Assembly: GCF_026745355.1 (NCBI RefSeq)
Contig: NC_079208.1
Location: forward strand, 55,689,276 to 55,753,275
DNA: 64,000 nucleotides
Reading direction: 5' to 3'
Origin: Beta vulgaris subsp. vulgaris
Lineage: Eukaryota > Streptophyta > Magnoliopsida > Caryophyllales > Amaranthaceae
Position 1 is the first letter of the stretch. Each line of letters opens with the position of its first letter. This document shows positions 24,767 through 40,901 of this stretch, one piece after another. Under the pieces are notes generated by a model that saw nothing but the letters and a program-made list of their open reading frames with translations, was not told where the DNA came from and ran no database searches. The position numbers and the translations under genes are program-made.

Positions 24767-26470
24767 CTACAATAAAGAAAATTCTGCAATGAAGAGAAGG
24801 TATATAGAAAGCAAGAAAATTCTGCAATGAAATTGCAGTTTAAGACCTAAACATGTGTGCAATTCTAACGTCTTTCCTCTATTTTCTTTTGCAATAAGTA
24901 CTCTGTATAAAATAGAGAAAGAAGTGAAAAACAAGATAAGAATCCTTGAAGCAAATGAAGCTATTACACATTCACCCAATTCCTTTGAATCTCTGTCGTT
25001 GCACACTTGCACTGAACTTAAACGCACTATACAATACGTTTTCCTCGGTTGCGAACATCTGCCAAACCTTCCTGACTACCAACAATTGGCCAAAATTACC
25101 TTGGTGCAGCAGAGTTGTTGGATACAGCAAGTCTGGAGCTTATAAAACCTTTACTCTCATTCATAAACATACAGGAGCTGATTGTAAATAGTGTTTGAGT
25201 GTTCAGTGAGCTCTTTTCCAGCAGAGAGGCACGTTTACAGAGTGAAATAATATTCAGCCCTCCAGCCCCAAAGACTCAAAACCCAGATATACTATTCCAT
25301 AAAGGGTGTAAAATTTGCAAGCGGGACGTTGCTGAGAAGTTACAGGATATGTATGAGGTATTAGCACTTTGCGTACTGGCAAGATTGTCAACTGCAGAGC
25401 TTAAATAGACTATAAAATTTGCGAGGATATCTTTTGGGGATGTTGAGTCATCAAAACGGACTATAAGATTACAATCCCATGGAACCAAGAAAGAGCATAA
25501 GATATATCAGTTTGTGTATTTTCAAATAAGGTGATGAAAAGGATTTGGACCTATGTGGAGAAAATAGATCTAGAGGTGGTCATCTTATGATTTTTCTCTA
25601 TATAGGGGACCTAGGAGGTGGTTTAGGACGTTGACAAGTTTAAAATATAGAAATTTAGCCCAAACTCTTCTCTTCACTTCAAACAGTAATCCTTTCAACA
25701 CTTACCTGTAGGGTGGCTTTGAGTTATGTACAAAGATAGGGAGGTATAAACTATAAGTGGACTCAAACGATGTCTCTTTTTTCCATCTTTAGTTTACTAT
25801 GGTGTTAGTCTTTATCTCTCAGATGATGTCATTTAAAATCATAGAACTCCTATGATCATGCTTGTTTTCATATACTACCTCTGTTTTTTTAGTTGCAACG
25901 ATTTGACATAAAGTAGAGAGGGAAAATGTCTAATCGTTGCAACTAAAAAAAAACAGAGGTAGTATGTGAGAGAAATAAAGTTTTAGGATTAGTTTACATC
26001 CTCTCTTGTCAAGAGTCTTATCTATAATGTTTTATTTACTAATCTAGGGGTCCCTATATAGTTTTAGAGAAAAATGAAAAGGGCCTATTTTCTTTGGAAG
26101 GTCCTAAAACTCCTATAATAATAAAAAAAATCCATGTATGTGTCCTATTAGAATGTAAAGATTCTTCATTAACCAATTTCCATGCAACATACAACATGAT
26201 ACAGATGGTAGACATCATGCCAATTAGCATGTACACAGCAGCATAAATTCCCAAACCAGAGTAGCACGCAAATTTCTTCCCTTGTAGGACAAGAAAAGCA
26301 AAAGTATTGGACAAGAAATCTCAGCTCTTTTCAACAAACTGAACCAAGTGCAACCCACTTAAGTGAAACACAAAGGTTTTTGAGATCAAAAGACTCCGAC
26401 AATTATTTGAACCTGTATGTCTTATGTTTACCGAAGATGATAACTAGTAAAAGAGAAACTCATTGCCTAC
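24767..26470. other. Region with possible further midasin exons, not assigned
   Basis: Minus-strand frame 25488-25276 (RFDDSTSPKDILANFIVYLS then SAVDNLASTQSANTSYIS) and a frame near 25150-24990 (GNFGQLLVVRKVWQMFATEE) look protein-like and follow the midasin fragment in the same direction. They could be later midasin exons, but I cannot match them with certainty. A separate minus-strand exon-like frame near 26290-26170 (KKFACYSGLGIYAAVYMLIG) encodes one hydrophobic segment of unknown family. Confidence 0.3.
25875..25962. mobile_element. 88-bp near-perfect hairpin MITE (Stowaway-like)
   Basis: CTACCTCTG followed by a T run and AGTTGCAACGATT at the left is the inverse of AATCGTTGCAACT, an A run and CAGAGGTAG at the right. 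TA flanks both ends (25873-25874 and 25963-25964). The two arms occupy nearly the whole element, so it folds into a long stem. No coding content. Confidence 0.85.
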
Positions 26471-28790
26471 CTTGCATGGCAAGAAAACGAAGTTCTCGAT
26501 TGGTTGATAAAGCAACTTCGAGGAGACGACCATCAACTGCAAAAACACAACTATCTTCAGTAAAATATGAATACTAAATAAGAAAGAACAAGTGACAAAT
26601 GTGAAAGATCATATACATTGCATTTGCAAATGTTTCCCTGGCCAGAGTAGCTTCGTGAAGGCAACAAGTTGCTGAAGTTTATTACATATATCGGCAGAAC
26701 GAGGTAAAGATGGATGACCTCCATGTGCCCATAACATTGACTTCTCAGAATTTAAAGAGTAAGGCAATCGCTTATTCAGATTTACAGACATCGTATCAAA
26801 ACTTCTCTACAAGAATGACAAGTAGGATTAGTTCACAAATATGATCAACCCAGAAGACTGAAGTGACAGAAAAGAATACAAATATGCAATCCAGAAGTAC
26901 GAATTGAGCATTGTTTTATAAAAGGCTAAAAGCACAAGTTACAAAGAGCATGAAGATACTAAGTGACTGAGCATATTATCTACGGCTTCTGGGAAAAGTT
27001 CTCTCAGTTTCAGCACAATCTTCATCAAAGCACGCCAATGAACTAGCAGAGTTTCGAATTCTGATGACACTATGATATTCCAGAATAAGATGTGCTCTTC
27101 CAAAAAGGTCAGCGTATGTTTGGTGTAAAAATTCAAAAGATACAGATTCAACAATCACATTTAGCACTTCTTCCAATTTGCGCAAGGATTTCACCAGAGA
27201 TTTAATATATTTATCAGTCAAGTGCTCACTGACCTCAGCATTCCACTGCCAGAGACTACGTCTAAAAAGTCCAACACTATTGATAGCATTAAAAAAGCTT
27301 TGCAGAAGATATTGATAAACCTGCGAGCAAGTCAACAGACTCTAAAGCGAGGATTGGCAACGACTGCAGGTCAACGTCTCCACTCTGATGAGACAATTCG
27401 TGACGACATTGAAAGATGCATGTCCAGATTGGGTGTGCCAATTCCTTTCTAAGTAGATTCTCCAAACCTAAAGAACCAAAGAAATTGCTGCAGGGGTGCA
27501 ACTGCGCATCAAACCAATGTAACCACGACAGACACAGGTCAAGATCAGTTTTTCCGGTAACTTGATCAATGACCCAATCAGCAGCAAACAAAAGCTTTTT
27601 CTTGGTGAGCAGAATATCGAAGTCCTTGGTCAGAACACACTTCATAGTTCCACCACTTGAACCTCGTGGATACATTATCTCCTGCAACATCTTCAAGTCC
27701 AGCAAATACATTGATTTGGAACTATTGGAGTACACATCCTCCCTCACATCTGATGCCTGGGAATGTACAGTTCATATGATGCACACTGCATTCCAAGATA
27801 CTCCAGATACAGGAAGTTTTGTCTGACAGAAGCTTCGACTGAGTACCAAACATAATCTTTAAGTTTCAGTCCCGCAAGCCATCCACCAGGCAAGCAAAGA
27901 GATAACTCACCATGAGACACCTCTGTCAATTGCTTCAAATAAGCATCCCCAGAATCAGCAAAGAGCTTTCCTGCTAAAGCTAAGCAACCATTGCTCATCA
28001 AATAAGAAGTTCTTGCTTCCTGGACAATACGCAATCCAGAAGGTTCGCCTAATGACGAAAGATATGAATGCTCCCAACTACAGTGAAGGCTCCAAAGAAC
28101 ATCATTGCCAGTCATTAAAAGCTGCTCAAATAAGCGAACCCATCGAACTAGTTCAAGATAAGTAATTTGAACATGAAGGAACAGACCTTCATTCCTAGCA
28201 TGCATGTGTGCTTTTGCCATACAATCTACCAGCATCCTATTAGGAATGTTAAATAAAGTAAGAAAGCTCTTAACCTCATCTAATTCAATATCCTGTTTCT
28301 TCTCCTTGCCATCTTCACTAAGCAGCCAATTTGGGTGCATCATAACAATTTCAATTCCTCTATTTCTCATTGCCCGGGACACATCACCGCGGCTTGGGTT
28401 GATGGTGAGAAACATTCTAAAGTTAGGATGTGGAGATAGAACCAAAGGTTTTCCATCCACATTTCCACACTCGTTGACAGTGATTAACCCTTCTGATTCA
28501 ACTAATGAGTTGATCCGATCAAGAATCTGTGACATTTACATAAAGATCTTAAAGTATGAATTCGTGAAAAAAGTATTAAGAATTGTACGTCAAAAAAAAA
28601 GTGTTAAGTGCTAAGACCATGTTGAACTAATATTTAAGCTCTGCAATTGACAATCTTCTTGCACCAATTTACCAGAATTCACAATCCACCTATCAAAAAC
28701 TGGCAAAACAAAGTCCTCAATACAAAGTCCGCCATGACTTGGGCGGCAAGTAATGCTTACGCCAGTCATAGTTGAGTTCTCTTAGAGCTC

Positions 28791-28795
<5 letters not shown>
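26471..28795 (-). pseudogene. MDN1: Midasin (MDN1) AAA-ATPase gene fragment, several frameshifts
   Basis: Midasin is the giant AAA+ ATPase that removes assembly factors from pre-60S ribosomes. Minus strand, in order: 28795-28650 (ALRELNYDW, then after a shift CIEDFVLPVFDRWIVNSGKL); 28526-27745 (ILDRINSLVESEGLITVNEC, HPNFRMFLTINPSRGDVSRA, MRNRGIEIVM: the sensor and arginine-finger region of one AAA module); 27760-27330 in another frame; 27335-27120 in a third; then HILFWNIIVSSEFETLLVHW in a fourth, ending near 26968; exon 26806-26617 (WAHGGHPSLPRSADI); exon 26536-26471 (VDGRLLEVALSTNRELRFLA). At least three frame changes lie where there is no room for an intron, so this is a pseudogene piece of a >5000-aa protein. 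It sits between GTG exons of the same orientation. Confidence 0.8.
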
Positions 28796-32277
<3,482 letters not shown>

Positions 32278-34347
32278 TAATGGATAAGCAAATCCTTCAG
32301 CATTACGATTCAGCATTACGAACCCTAACACGATATGAATATCGGATAGTAACAAATCACTATTATCGAATCAATCATCCAAATAATGATTTATTACTAT
32401 CCAAGAGTCGTATTGTGTTATAATGATTCCCAGCGGCAAACAAAACAACTATATTCTTAATCGAATTTATGCTTTACCAGGCTACAATGCAGAATCATGT
32501 AGAACAGAAGAAAACCGACGACATGATTATACTACTAGAACATCATAAACCGAATCACAAATATATGTTAAAATTTCCAATAATTTGTCACGAAGATTTA
32601 TGCGCTTCAAAACAGAAAGGAGAAGAACAAAATATTTCGAAGAAATTAACAGATTAGAGGCATATATTTGTGATTCGGTTTATGATGTTAACAAATTTCG
32701 AAGAAATTAACAAATTAACAGAAAATTTCGAACAAAAAATTTCGAACAAAAAATTTCGAAGAAATTAACAAATTAACAGAAAATTTCGAACAAAAGATCA
32801 ACAAATCGAAGAAGAAATCCGCAAAATTTCGAACCATGAAAATCAAAATTTACTCGAAACTAATAAATGAACAACTTACCGAATTTCCGATCACAAATCA
32901 TGCGAGAAAATAAATATAACAATCAATCCAAAACGTCAATTGAAGGATTAAAATTGAGTAATCGAGATGAAATTAACAGATTAGAGGCAAATCTAAACTA
33001 TTAGGGCACAAAATTCTGTGCGAGAGGATAGAGAAGGAGATGTCGGTTGTGAATTGTGATGAGGCGGTTTACAACGGTACTATATTTGACGCTGTATTGC
33101 TTTTGAAAGTTATGGTTTTGCTTCACATCTTTGTACAAGATTTGTATATTAAAGTTTAATTACTAAATTAAGTTATATTTAATATTATTATTTTAAAGTA
33201 AAATATAAATAAATGAAAAACACAAGTACTTAGATGTATTTTCGGCTTAAAAACTAGTTTATATATTAAAGTTTTAACCACTAATCAAATAATATTTAGA
33301 TTTTTTAGTTCTAATTTGTACGTTGTTCATAAATAAAGAATATACTAAAAAAAATTCCAATATACACGAAAAAACATAGTCATGTAGGGTCTTATTTGAT
33401 TTTTCTTATGTGTATATCAGGAGAATGAAACTTTTATAATTTTTACTGTGATAAAATTAAAAATATTAATGATGCAACATGTGTATTGGCAATCGTGTAT
33501 TGGAGAAATGAGAAATCTAATAAAGGATGGAGGGAGTAATTTTAAAATAAAAACTAAGAATTGAAGTTGGTTCAAATGGTGAGCTTTATCATCTTTCCTA
33601 GCAAAGTCTAGGATTATATTCCTACCTCAGAGGAATTTTTCTTACCAATTTCTTTTCTGAAATTTTTTGAAAATAAATTTAATATTTTTTGCACGCGATG
33701 TTACATTAGTAATATAGTAGTTTTGTTTTAAAAATCTATACATTTTTTGTTTTTAAAAATCTGGAAGTTACCTTCACTAAAAAAACATATAGTAGTGTTT
33801 TTAGGGAAAGAAAATCTAGCTGTTACATTAGAGCTTTTTTAAAAAAAAATTCTATGACTTTTTGCCCTTATAAGTTATCTTGGAAGAATAAAAATATAAA
33901 GGGTATTTTTACGAAATTCAAGTTGACACCAAAATATTCAAGAGTTCTCATTATATATAGATATATTAACGTCTCTTTAACCAGCCCTGAGGAATTATAA
34001 GTCTCATGGGTGCTTGTGGGGGAGGTGGTGGTGGTGGTTGGGTGATTAGGGTTGAGATTGCGTGAAAAAAAGTTTTTTTTTGTATTATTATAAGAGAGAT
34101 GAAAAAACAAGTTATTTGTGTTTCTTTTGACGGAAAAAAAAAGTAATCTTAAAATATAAAGTTTGGCATTCAAATTGAAGATACATGATAGTCCCTTCAG
34201 TTTAACTTAGTTAGCCAATTGGACATTCAATTATGGGGGGATGATAAAATCTAAACCCGTTTATATTGAAGATACATGATAGTCTTTCCTCACAAGTACA
34301 ATAGGAGTTTTTTTTGGCTCTTGGCTCTCAAAAGCCAAATTTCCTCA
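32278..34347. other. Gene-free region with small repeats
   Basis: Contains a perfect 27-nt inverted repeat (32541-32567 and 32661-32687) and a short tandem array of AAATTTCGAA, AGAAATTAACAAATTAACAG units at about 32690-32800. A GGATGGAGGGAGTA Stowaway-like end lies near 33525-33538. Bases 33558-33660 resemble a SINE-like block also seen at 47937-48040 (TTGGTTCAAATGGTGA and TCTAGGATTATATTCCTACC type phrases). No gene was recognised. Confidence 0.45.
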
Positions 34348-35128
34348 GGTACCCCCTGAGGTTTGGCGTAATTCCAAAAATACCCCCCACATTCGAAAAT
34401 TCCTCAGATATCTTTGAGATTTGTGTTTGGGCTCAAGATACCCTTAATATGAACGGAACCTTAACATCGTTAGATTTCCCTCTCCCCCCTCCCCCCCCAA
34501 TTTTCTCACTCCTCCCATTCCCCCACGCACTGAGACCCCCCCCCCCCACTCTGGCGCCGCCAACCCCACCCCTCCCTTCCCCATTTCCAATTCCCTCACC
34601 CTCGACGTTGGCGCCGCCAAAACAACAAAACAACAGCCTAGGGTGGTTTCGAGGGCGGGTTTAAGGGTTTGGGGGCGGCGTATCTGGGTGGGGAAGGGTA
34701 GGGGGTCGACTCACAATGGGAGACAGGGAAGGGGGGTCATTTCCGATAAGGGGAAAGGGGCGAGGGGGTGGGGTGGGGTGGGGTAGGGGAATCGAGAATG
34801 GGAAATGGAGGGCTAGGGTGGGGTGTCGAGGATGGGGAAAGGGAGAGCATGGGGTCGCCGGGGGTGCTGTTGTTCTAGCCGACGAAGGGAGGGGGTAGGG
34901 TTGCCGGCGCTGGAGTGGGTGATGGTCGTCAGCTGGGGGAGGGGTGTTGGTAGTGGGTGGGGGATGGGAGGAGACATAAAATTGGGGAGAGAGAGGGAAA
35001 ACCTAACGGCGTTAGGGTTCCGTCCAAATTAAGGGTATCTTGAGCCCAAATACAAATCTCAAGGGTATCTGAGGAATTCCCCAAATGTGAGGGGTAATTT
35101 GTGAATTACACCAAATCTCAGGGAAACC
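34348..35128. mobile_element. Foldback/MULE-like element with ~140-bp inverted ends and GC-rich core
   Basis: The left arm from 34348 (CCTGAGGTTTGGCGTAATTC, TCCTCAGATATC, GGCTCAAGATACCCTTAAT) and the right arm ending at 35128 (complement of ATTAAGGGTATCTTGAGCCC, GGTATCTGAGGAATTCC, ACACCAAATCTCAGG) are imperfect inverted copies of about 140 bp. The core is pyrimidine-rich then purine-rich with long C and G runs. No transposase is seen, so it is non-autonomous. No target duplication was found. Confidence 0.75.
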
Positions 35129-35774
35129 AAAGATATTAATAATTAAAGAAGGGCGTTGGATTGCGTGAAAAAGCAAACGTTTCATTTAAAACATAACGGA
35201 GGAGGGTTTTTTTTCACCTTTAAGGACCTAAGTCCACTATTTGGATTAGTTAATCCAAGCCGACTTTTCAAACCAATAAAACTAAAAACGTTTTTTTACA
35301 ATAACTGTAGTGTTAGAGATGGTTAAGTCACATGTTCACCTTCGCACGCCTTTTAATATATTGACAAAGGAAAAATGAAATATACCATTTTTAATTACCA
35401 AAAGGTTATTTCTTATTTGTTCACATAAAAATGTATGGGAAGTGCTCATCATTTCCTAGGAAGTAAAATAGGTTGAAATTGTTTAGTTGACGAAAATGTA
35501 GAAAAAAGTTTCTAATTCCTATTATCTTATATGCAACCAAACGGACATCAAATTTATATTTTAAAAAGGTAAAAAAAAAAAATCAAAAAGATCATACATT
35601 ATTTTTGCTATTTCTCATTATGGGTAAGTACTCCCTTCAATGCACTGTGAAATTAGATAAGCATGAGAAATAAAATGATACTTGCTCAAATCATTAGGGA
35701 AATATAAGTGCTCTAGAATCATGTAAAATGCTTTCTTCAATATTCACACACCAACCCATCCAATAAAGGTATAG

Positions 35775-36016
35775 TGTAATACTCCGTATTTTTAGTAACT
35801 TCTTAGTTATATTTTTTTAAAAGGTTTTATATATTAAAAAGGCTTTTTATTAATTATAAAGGTTTTAAATAAGACTTTATGATATATTATGGGGTTTTCA
35901 AATAAATTCTAGCCCAAATTATATACTGGGCCTGAGTTTACAACTTGTAATCCAAGTAGTTAGAAGATATTTTAAAAAGAAATTTCAAAAAGGATTTATA
36001 AGAGATTTACAAAAGG

Positions 36017-36058
<42 letters not shown>

Positions 36059-37681
36059 TATGCAAACCAATTTCGGTGCAAACTCACGCCAGTGAGTTGC
36101 ATCCAAATTGGTATTTTGGTGATTCTATCTTTTGGTTTCCACCGCCAGGAAACAAGGTAATGTTTATCAAAAGGTGGTTACATTACATTGTTTTCTTCTA
36201 TCTTTTGGTTAATTTGTTTTTTTATCTTTTGGTTAATTAGCATCTAGACTATTTATCTTGTGGAATATTCCTCTATTCTATCTATATTATCATAAAAGAT
36301 ATTTTATCCTAGCTAAAATTAATTATCTTTCTCAAAAATCTATCTTTTAGTTCCTATTCCTATTCTTATCTTATTTACCCAACTAGTATAAATAGGGGTC
36401 TCCACCCACCATATTCTTCACACCAAATTTGAGGAATAAATCTCTTTTCTCAAGTTTAAACTCTCTCTCCCTCTTAGCCTACCTTCTCTATTTTCCTCCC
36501 TAGTAGTTATTATTTTGAAGGTGCGTGTATATGTAGATTTTTAATATTGTTATGCACATATAGTATTATGTTTTTAGGGTTGTTATTTTTAGATTGTTAT
36601 ATATGCGTGAGTTTAATGTCAATATTATAAGTTCAGCATATTCCATAAGTAAGTGTATCATTCTACATGTTTTACGTGAGTTTGGTGTTAATCATGTCAC
36701 GATGGTTTTGTTAATTGGTTTCCGTCAGCTTTCAACTGGAACTATGTAGGTGTTAAATTTCAATTCCATAATTTAACTACTTCCGCCAAAGTATCCCAGT
36801 GTTAATTGTTATGCTATATGCTGTTATCATAAAAGTTATTATTTCATATAGCATTGAAATTTTCCAAGATGAGTTTATGAACACGTTATTTATATCATAT
36901 TTTCATATGGCTAAAGTTTTATATAAGAATTATTATTCTTTTAAAGGAGGATTATTTCCGAAAGATTTTTATTAGTTATATGATCTTTTATGATCACAAT
37001 TTATAAAGAGGCCACGGCTTGTTATTTACTAACAAGAACGGTAGCTATTATATTTTACCCATGTACTTTTTGTATAAGTCATGTGGACAAGGTAGTTCCC
37101 CTCGTAATAGACTCAGTAAGGAATACTAAACTTGGGGGGGGTGCACACTTTAGGCAAGGTACCTAGGCAAGGAAAAAGGATTTTTATCAAAGTTATATAC
37201 TTTATAGTATACAAGTATCCAAGGAGTTTATACAAATTATTTCAAGTATCCAAGGAAGGTTTATATGAGTATTTTGAATGTTTAATAAAGTATTTAAATT
37301 TCCGCATATACATGTACTCAGTATTTTTACTGACACGCTTTTGTTTTGTTTTGTTTTGTTTTATGGCATTGTCCCTGTGATGACCCTTTTGGTGAGTAGA
37401 TTTTACAGGTTGATTGATGCATACTTCATATGGGGGATCATAATTAGTCAAGGAGTTGTAATTATTATATTTTCTTTATTTCCATTGTTATATAATTGTA
37501 CAATAAAGTTTATATTAATAAAGAGAAGTTATTTAAGTTTTCCGCTGCATTAGTTTAAGTTCAGTTAGTAGTTAGTATTAAAGCCTTTAACGTTATCACG
37601 TGGCGGTAATACTCTCAAGTTTCTCAAGGAGTTTTATATTAAAATGAGTTTTCCAAAAGAGAGAAACTTGGGGGTGTTACA
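35775..37681 (+). repeat. 5' LTR (1907 bp)
   Basis: Starts TG and ends CA. Contains a TATAAATA box at 36387-36394 as the likely U3 promoter, a run of 40 A (36017-36056), and TTTTGTTTTGTTTTGTTTTA near 37337. Differs from the 3' LTR by a missing 12-bp segment near 37436, homopolymer lengths and about two base changes. Confidence 0.95.
36387..36394 (+). promoter_or_regulatory. TATA box of the LTR promoter
   Basis: TATAAATA followed by GGGGTCTCCACCCACC, in the LTR about 610 bases from its start. The same site is at 41231-41238 in the 3' LTR. It probably marks the U3/R boundary region. Confidence 0.55.
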
Positions 37682-40615
37682 AAGTGGTATCAGTTTTCCA
37701 GGTTCTTTTTGAAAATAAAATAAACAGTCAACGAGAGTATGGGTAGATTTAGGAAGGGCAGTAAGCTAGGTTTGCATTCTATTTCAATTTTTTTTACATT
37801 TTATATTATGTGAAAAAAATACTTCTTTTTTTTAAGCAAATAGTTATATTTTCAAGTATAAATATTTTCTGATTTATATTTTGAAGAACGGAATAGGTAT
37901 GTGGATTTATTTTTCTGAGGAAAGTTCTGGCTAAGGAAAGACTTGGTACTTAAGTTGGCCGTTTGTGCCGCACCTCTCTTTCCTGGGAACTCACTCGATT
38001 AATTATTCATACACTAAGCCTAGTACTCAAATAAACAACTCTTTTGGTCATATACATATATACGTATTTTTCAAGAATATCAAACAATTTTTTTTTTATA
38101 GGAATTTCAAATATTTTTCGATTCATTTGAAATTATAGTTCAAATGTTATTTTTATTTTGACTATTATTTCAACATGCAATCCGTATTTATCTTATAAAT
38201 CTATATATATTTATTTGAATTATAAAGCTGCAATTTTTTATGAAGTATTGATTTTTTTTTTCGAATTGTTTAGTGTTCATTGTTCTATTTATAATATGAT
38301 TATTTTGAATATATTTTAAGGAAGTTTGACTTATTGTCAAGTTAATATGAAAAATCTTCGTATTTTTCATAAGCAAAGAAAGAGTTTATTGTTTATTATA
38401 AGAATCGAGTTATTATTCTGTCTTTCATGACATGTTATTAAGGAGCTACTTGCAAGTTGTGGTATTACCATTTCTTAAGACATACTTTTTTTTGGCATGT
38501 ATATTTTCTATGAGATGAACTTGGTTATTTAATGTCTTATATGACATGTATGCATGTGATCTAATTCATGCAAAGTGATTTATATACATAGTATAAAGCA
38601 TCAATATGTTTATTTTATTGATTTATAAGTGTTAGGAGAACCCATGAGTTCAAAGTAAGCCTAATTGACTATTTATTGAGATCCATTAAAGGTGAAAATT
38701 GTTCTAGTTTATTCCTTATAAGGAAAGAAGTTTAGTAGTTATTTGTTTTAGTAGGAGTGAAGAAGGCAATACATTATATTATGTGCCGAGGATTGTGAAA
38801 CTAGTCCTTTGAAGTTTTATGTAGTTGGATGATCTTTGATGTTTAGTGACATAAGTAAGGAAGAGAAATTTCATAATTTGTGGAAACAAGTAGGAGGTCA
38901 ATGGTTTATACCAGCTTGGAGGAATTATTAAGATTTAGATAAGTTATATATTTTGTTTATGGATATAGTCAACACCGTCTTAGCAATGATATAGAGATAA
39001 CCTTTGAAAGGTGACAAATAAAAAAATATTATGAGGACCTTATAAGTATATGAGATACCATATTTGAAGCTGGATTTAATTAAGGAATTTTCCCCTATGC
39101 TGAATCGCAAAGAAGTTATCGTTGTTATAGTTAAGCAAAGAAAGTACGAAGTAAGACCATATTTGAAACTTTAGCAGGTTCCTTTAGATCATTTTTTGTT
39201 TTAAAGGTGAAGTAAGATACTAGAATTCTTTAAATGTATTCTAAGTTGATTTTGAGGATTATTGGTGTTAAGAGAAGTATTATTTTTGGGAGTAGTCTTA
39301 AAGTACTTTTGCTTGAAGGATAGTGTATAATTGTTGTTTTGTCAATATGAAAGATAGAGTGATTATAAGGATTGAGTATATCACTTATTGAAATAATTAA
39401 GTGACTCTAATAATAGAAGAAATATATTCTTTTGGGAGAAATCTGGAGCTTAATAAAAGAGAAAAAGGGACGAAACTAGTCAATCAAGGTTTGATTTTGG
39501 AAAGAATAGTCATATTTTTATATTACGGATTTAAGCATTGAGTTTATATTATGTGAAGGAGTTAATTTTATTGAATTGAAGATTGTATGAGGAAAGATTG
39601 TTTATTTACTATCTCAAGTCCTAGTTGGCTACTGTCTATTTTTCAGAGAATATTAATTATGGTACTTTAAGAAAAATTCTGAAGATGAATTTCGAGGACT
39701 TTAGTTTTGAGGACCTAAGTAAGGAAGCCTATTTTTCTTCAAGTATATGTTGTGTTAGTATATATACTAACAAGTTTTGCTTGTGAATAATGATGAATTG
39801 ATTTGATTTGATTTTAATTTGTAATAAAGTAGGATCAAGGGTAATTTTTTAATTTTTTTTTATGATATTCTTTGTGAGACCTTCATGAGTTATGTAAAGC
39901 TGATTAAATTTTGAGGAGAAAACAAATGTATTTTAATTACAAACAAAAGAAAAAGTTGTTTGAATATTTTATTTTCGAGTAAAGCTTGCGAAAGATTTTA
40001 TAGAGTTCTTTTGTTCTCACTATATTATAGCATTTTGATAATATATTAGTATTTGCTCAAATAGTTTTCCTACAAAACTTGTCTTTAGTATCAGTATGTA
40101 TTTCTTTATTATTTCAAGAATTTGAAAAATTTTCCTACTCAAGTTTTAGAAAATTTTCAGTTGTCATAAACTATACCCTTTTGTACTTATTCAAATACTT
40201 TCTTTATTATGTTGATTTATTATTGAAGGCAATTATTTCTATTATTAATACCTTGAGATAGAGGTTTTTTTTAAAGTTTAAAAGTTATTTTTGAAAGTGT
40301 TATTTTCTCTCTAGTGATTTTATTATTACATTTTCAGAAATGATTTTTATATTGTTTGTATTACAAAGTTGGTAAATAATTTTAAGTCAAGTTTTAAGCC
40401 TTAGCGAGTTACGGGGGCGTAACTCCTTTTAAGGGGGGTAGAATACGATAGAGTTTCGCGCGTTTGACTTAGAACCATATTGTTTGGCATATTTTGAGTT
40501 ATTATGTGAATCAATTACTTTTATAGGAAGTTGGGTATATGTGTCTTACTTGCTTTGTCTCTTGCATTGCTTGCTTTAAGTTTCGAGGACGAAACTTCTT
40601 TTAAGGGGGGTAGTC
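37682..40615 (+). other. Internal region of the LTR retrotransposon, non-coding
   Basis: AT-rich, with only short unrelated frames and no recognisable gag, protease, integrase or reverse transcriptase motif. It holds the primer binding site at its left end and two polypurine-like tracts near its right end (about 40429-40441 and 40599-40613). Confidence 0.8.
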
Positions 40616-40857
40616 TGTAATACTCCGTATTTTTAGTAACTTCTTAGTTATATTTTTTTAAAAGGTTTTATATATTAAAAAGGCTTTTTATTAATTATAA
40701 AGGTTTTAAATAAGACTTTATGATATATTATGGGGTTTTCAAATAAATTCTAGCCCAAATTATATACTGGGCCTGAGTTTACAACTTGTAATCCAAGTAG
40801 TTAGAAGATATTTTAAAAAGAAATTTCAAAAAGGATTTATAAGAGATTTACAAAAGG

Positions 40858-40901
<44 letters not shown>

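Noticed and set aside
32300..33100. Missing N-terminal exons of the GTG gene
   Set aside because: I looked on the minus strand for the family's N-terminal membrane segments and found no match, so the right copy seems to lack its 5' part.
34314..35032. ORFs rich in Pro or Gly in the foldback element
   Set aside because: Low-complexity by-products of the C/G-rich core, present on both strands.
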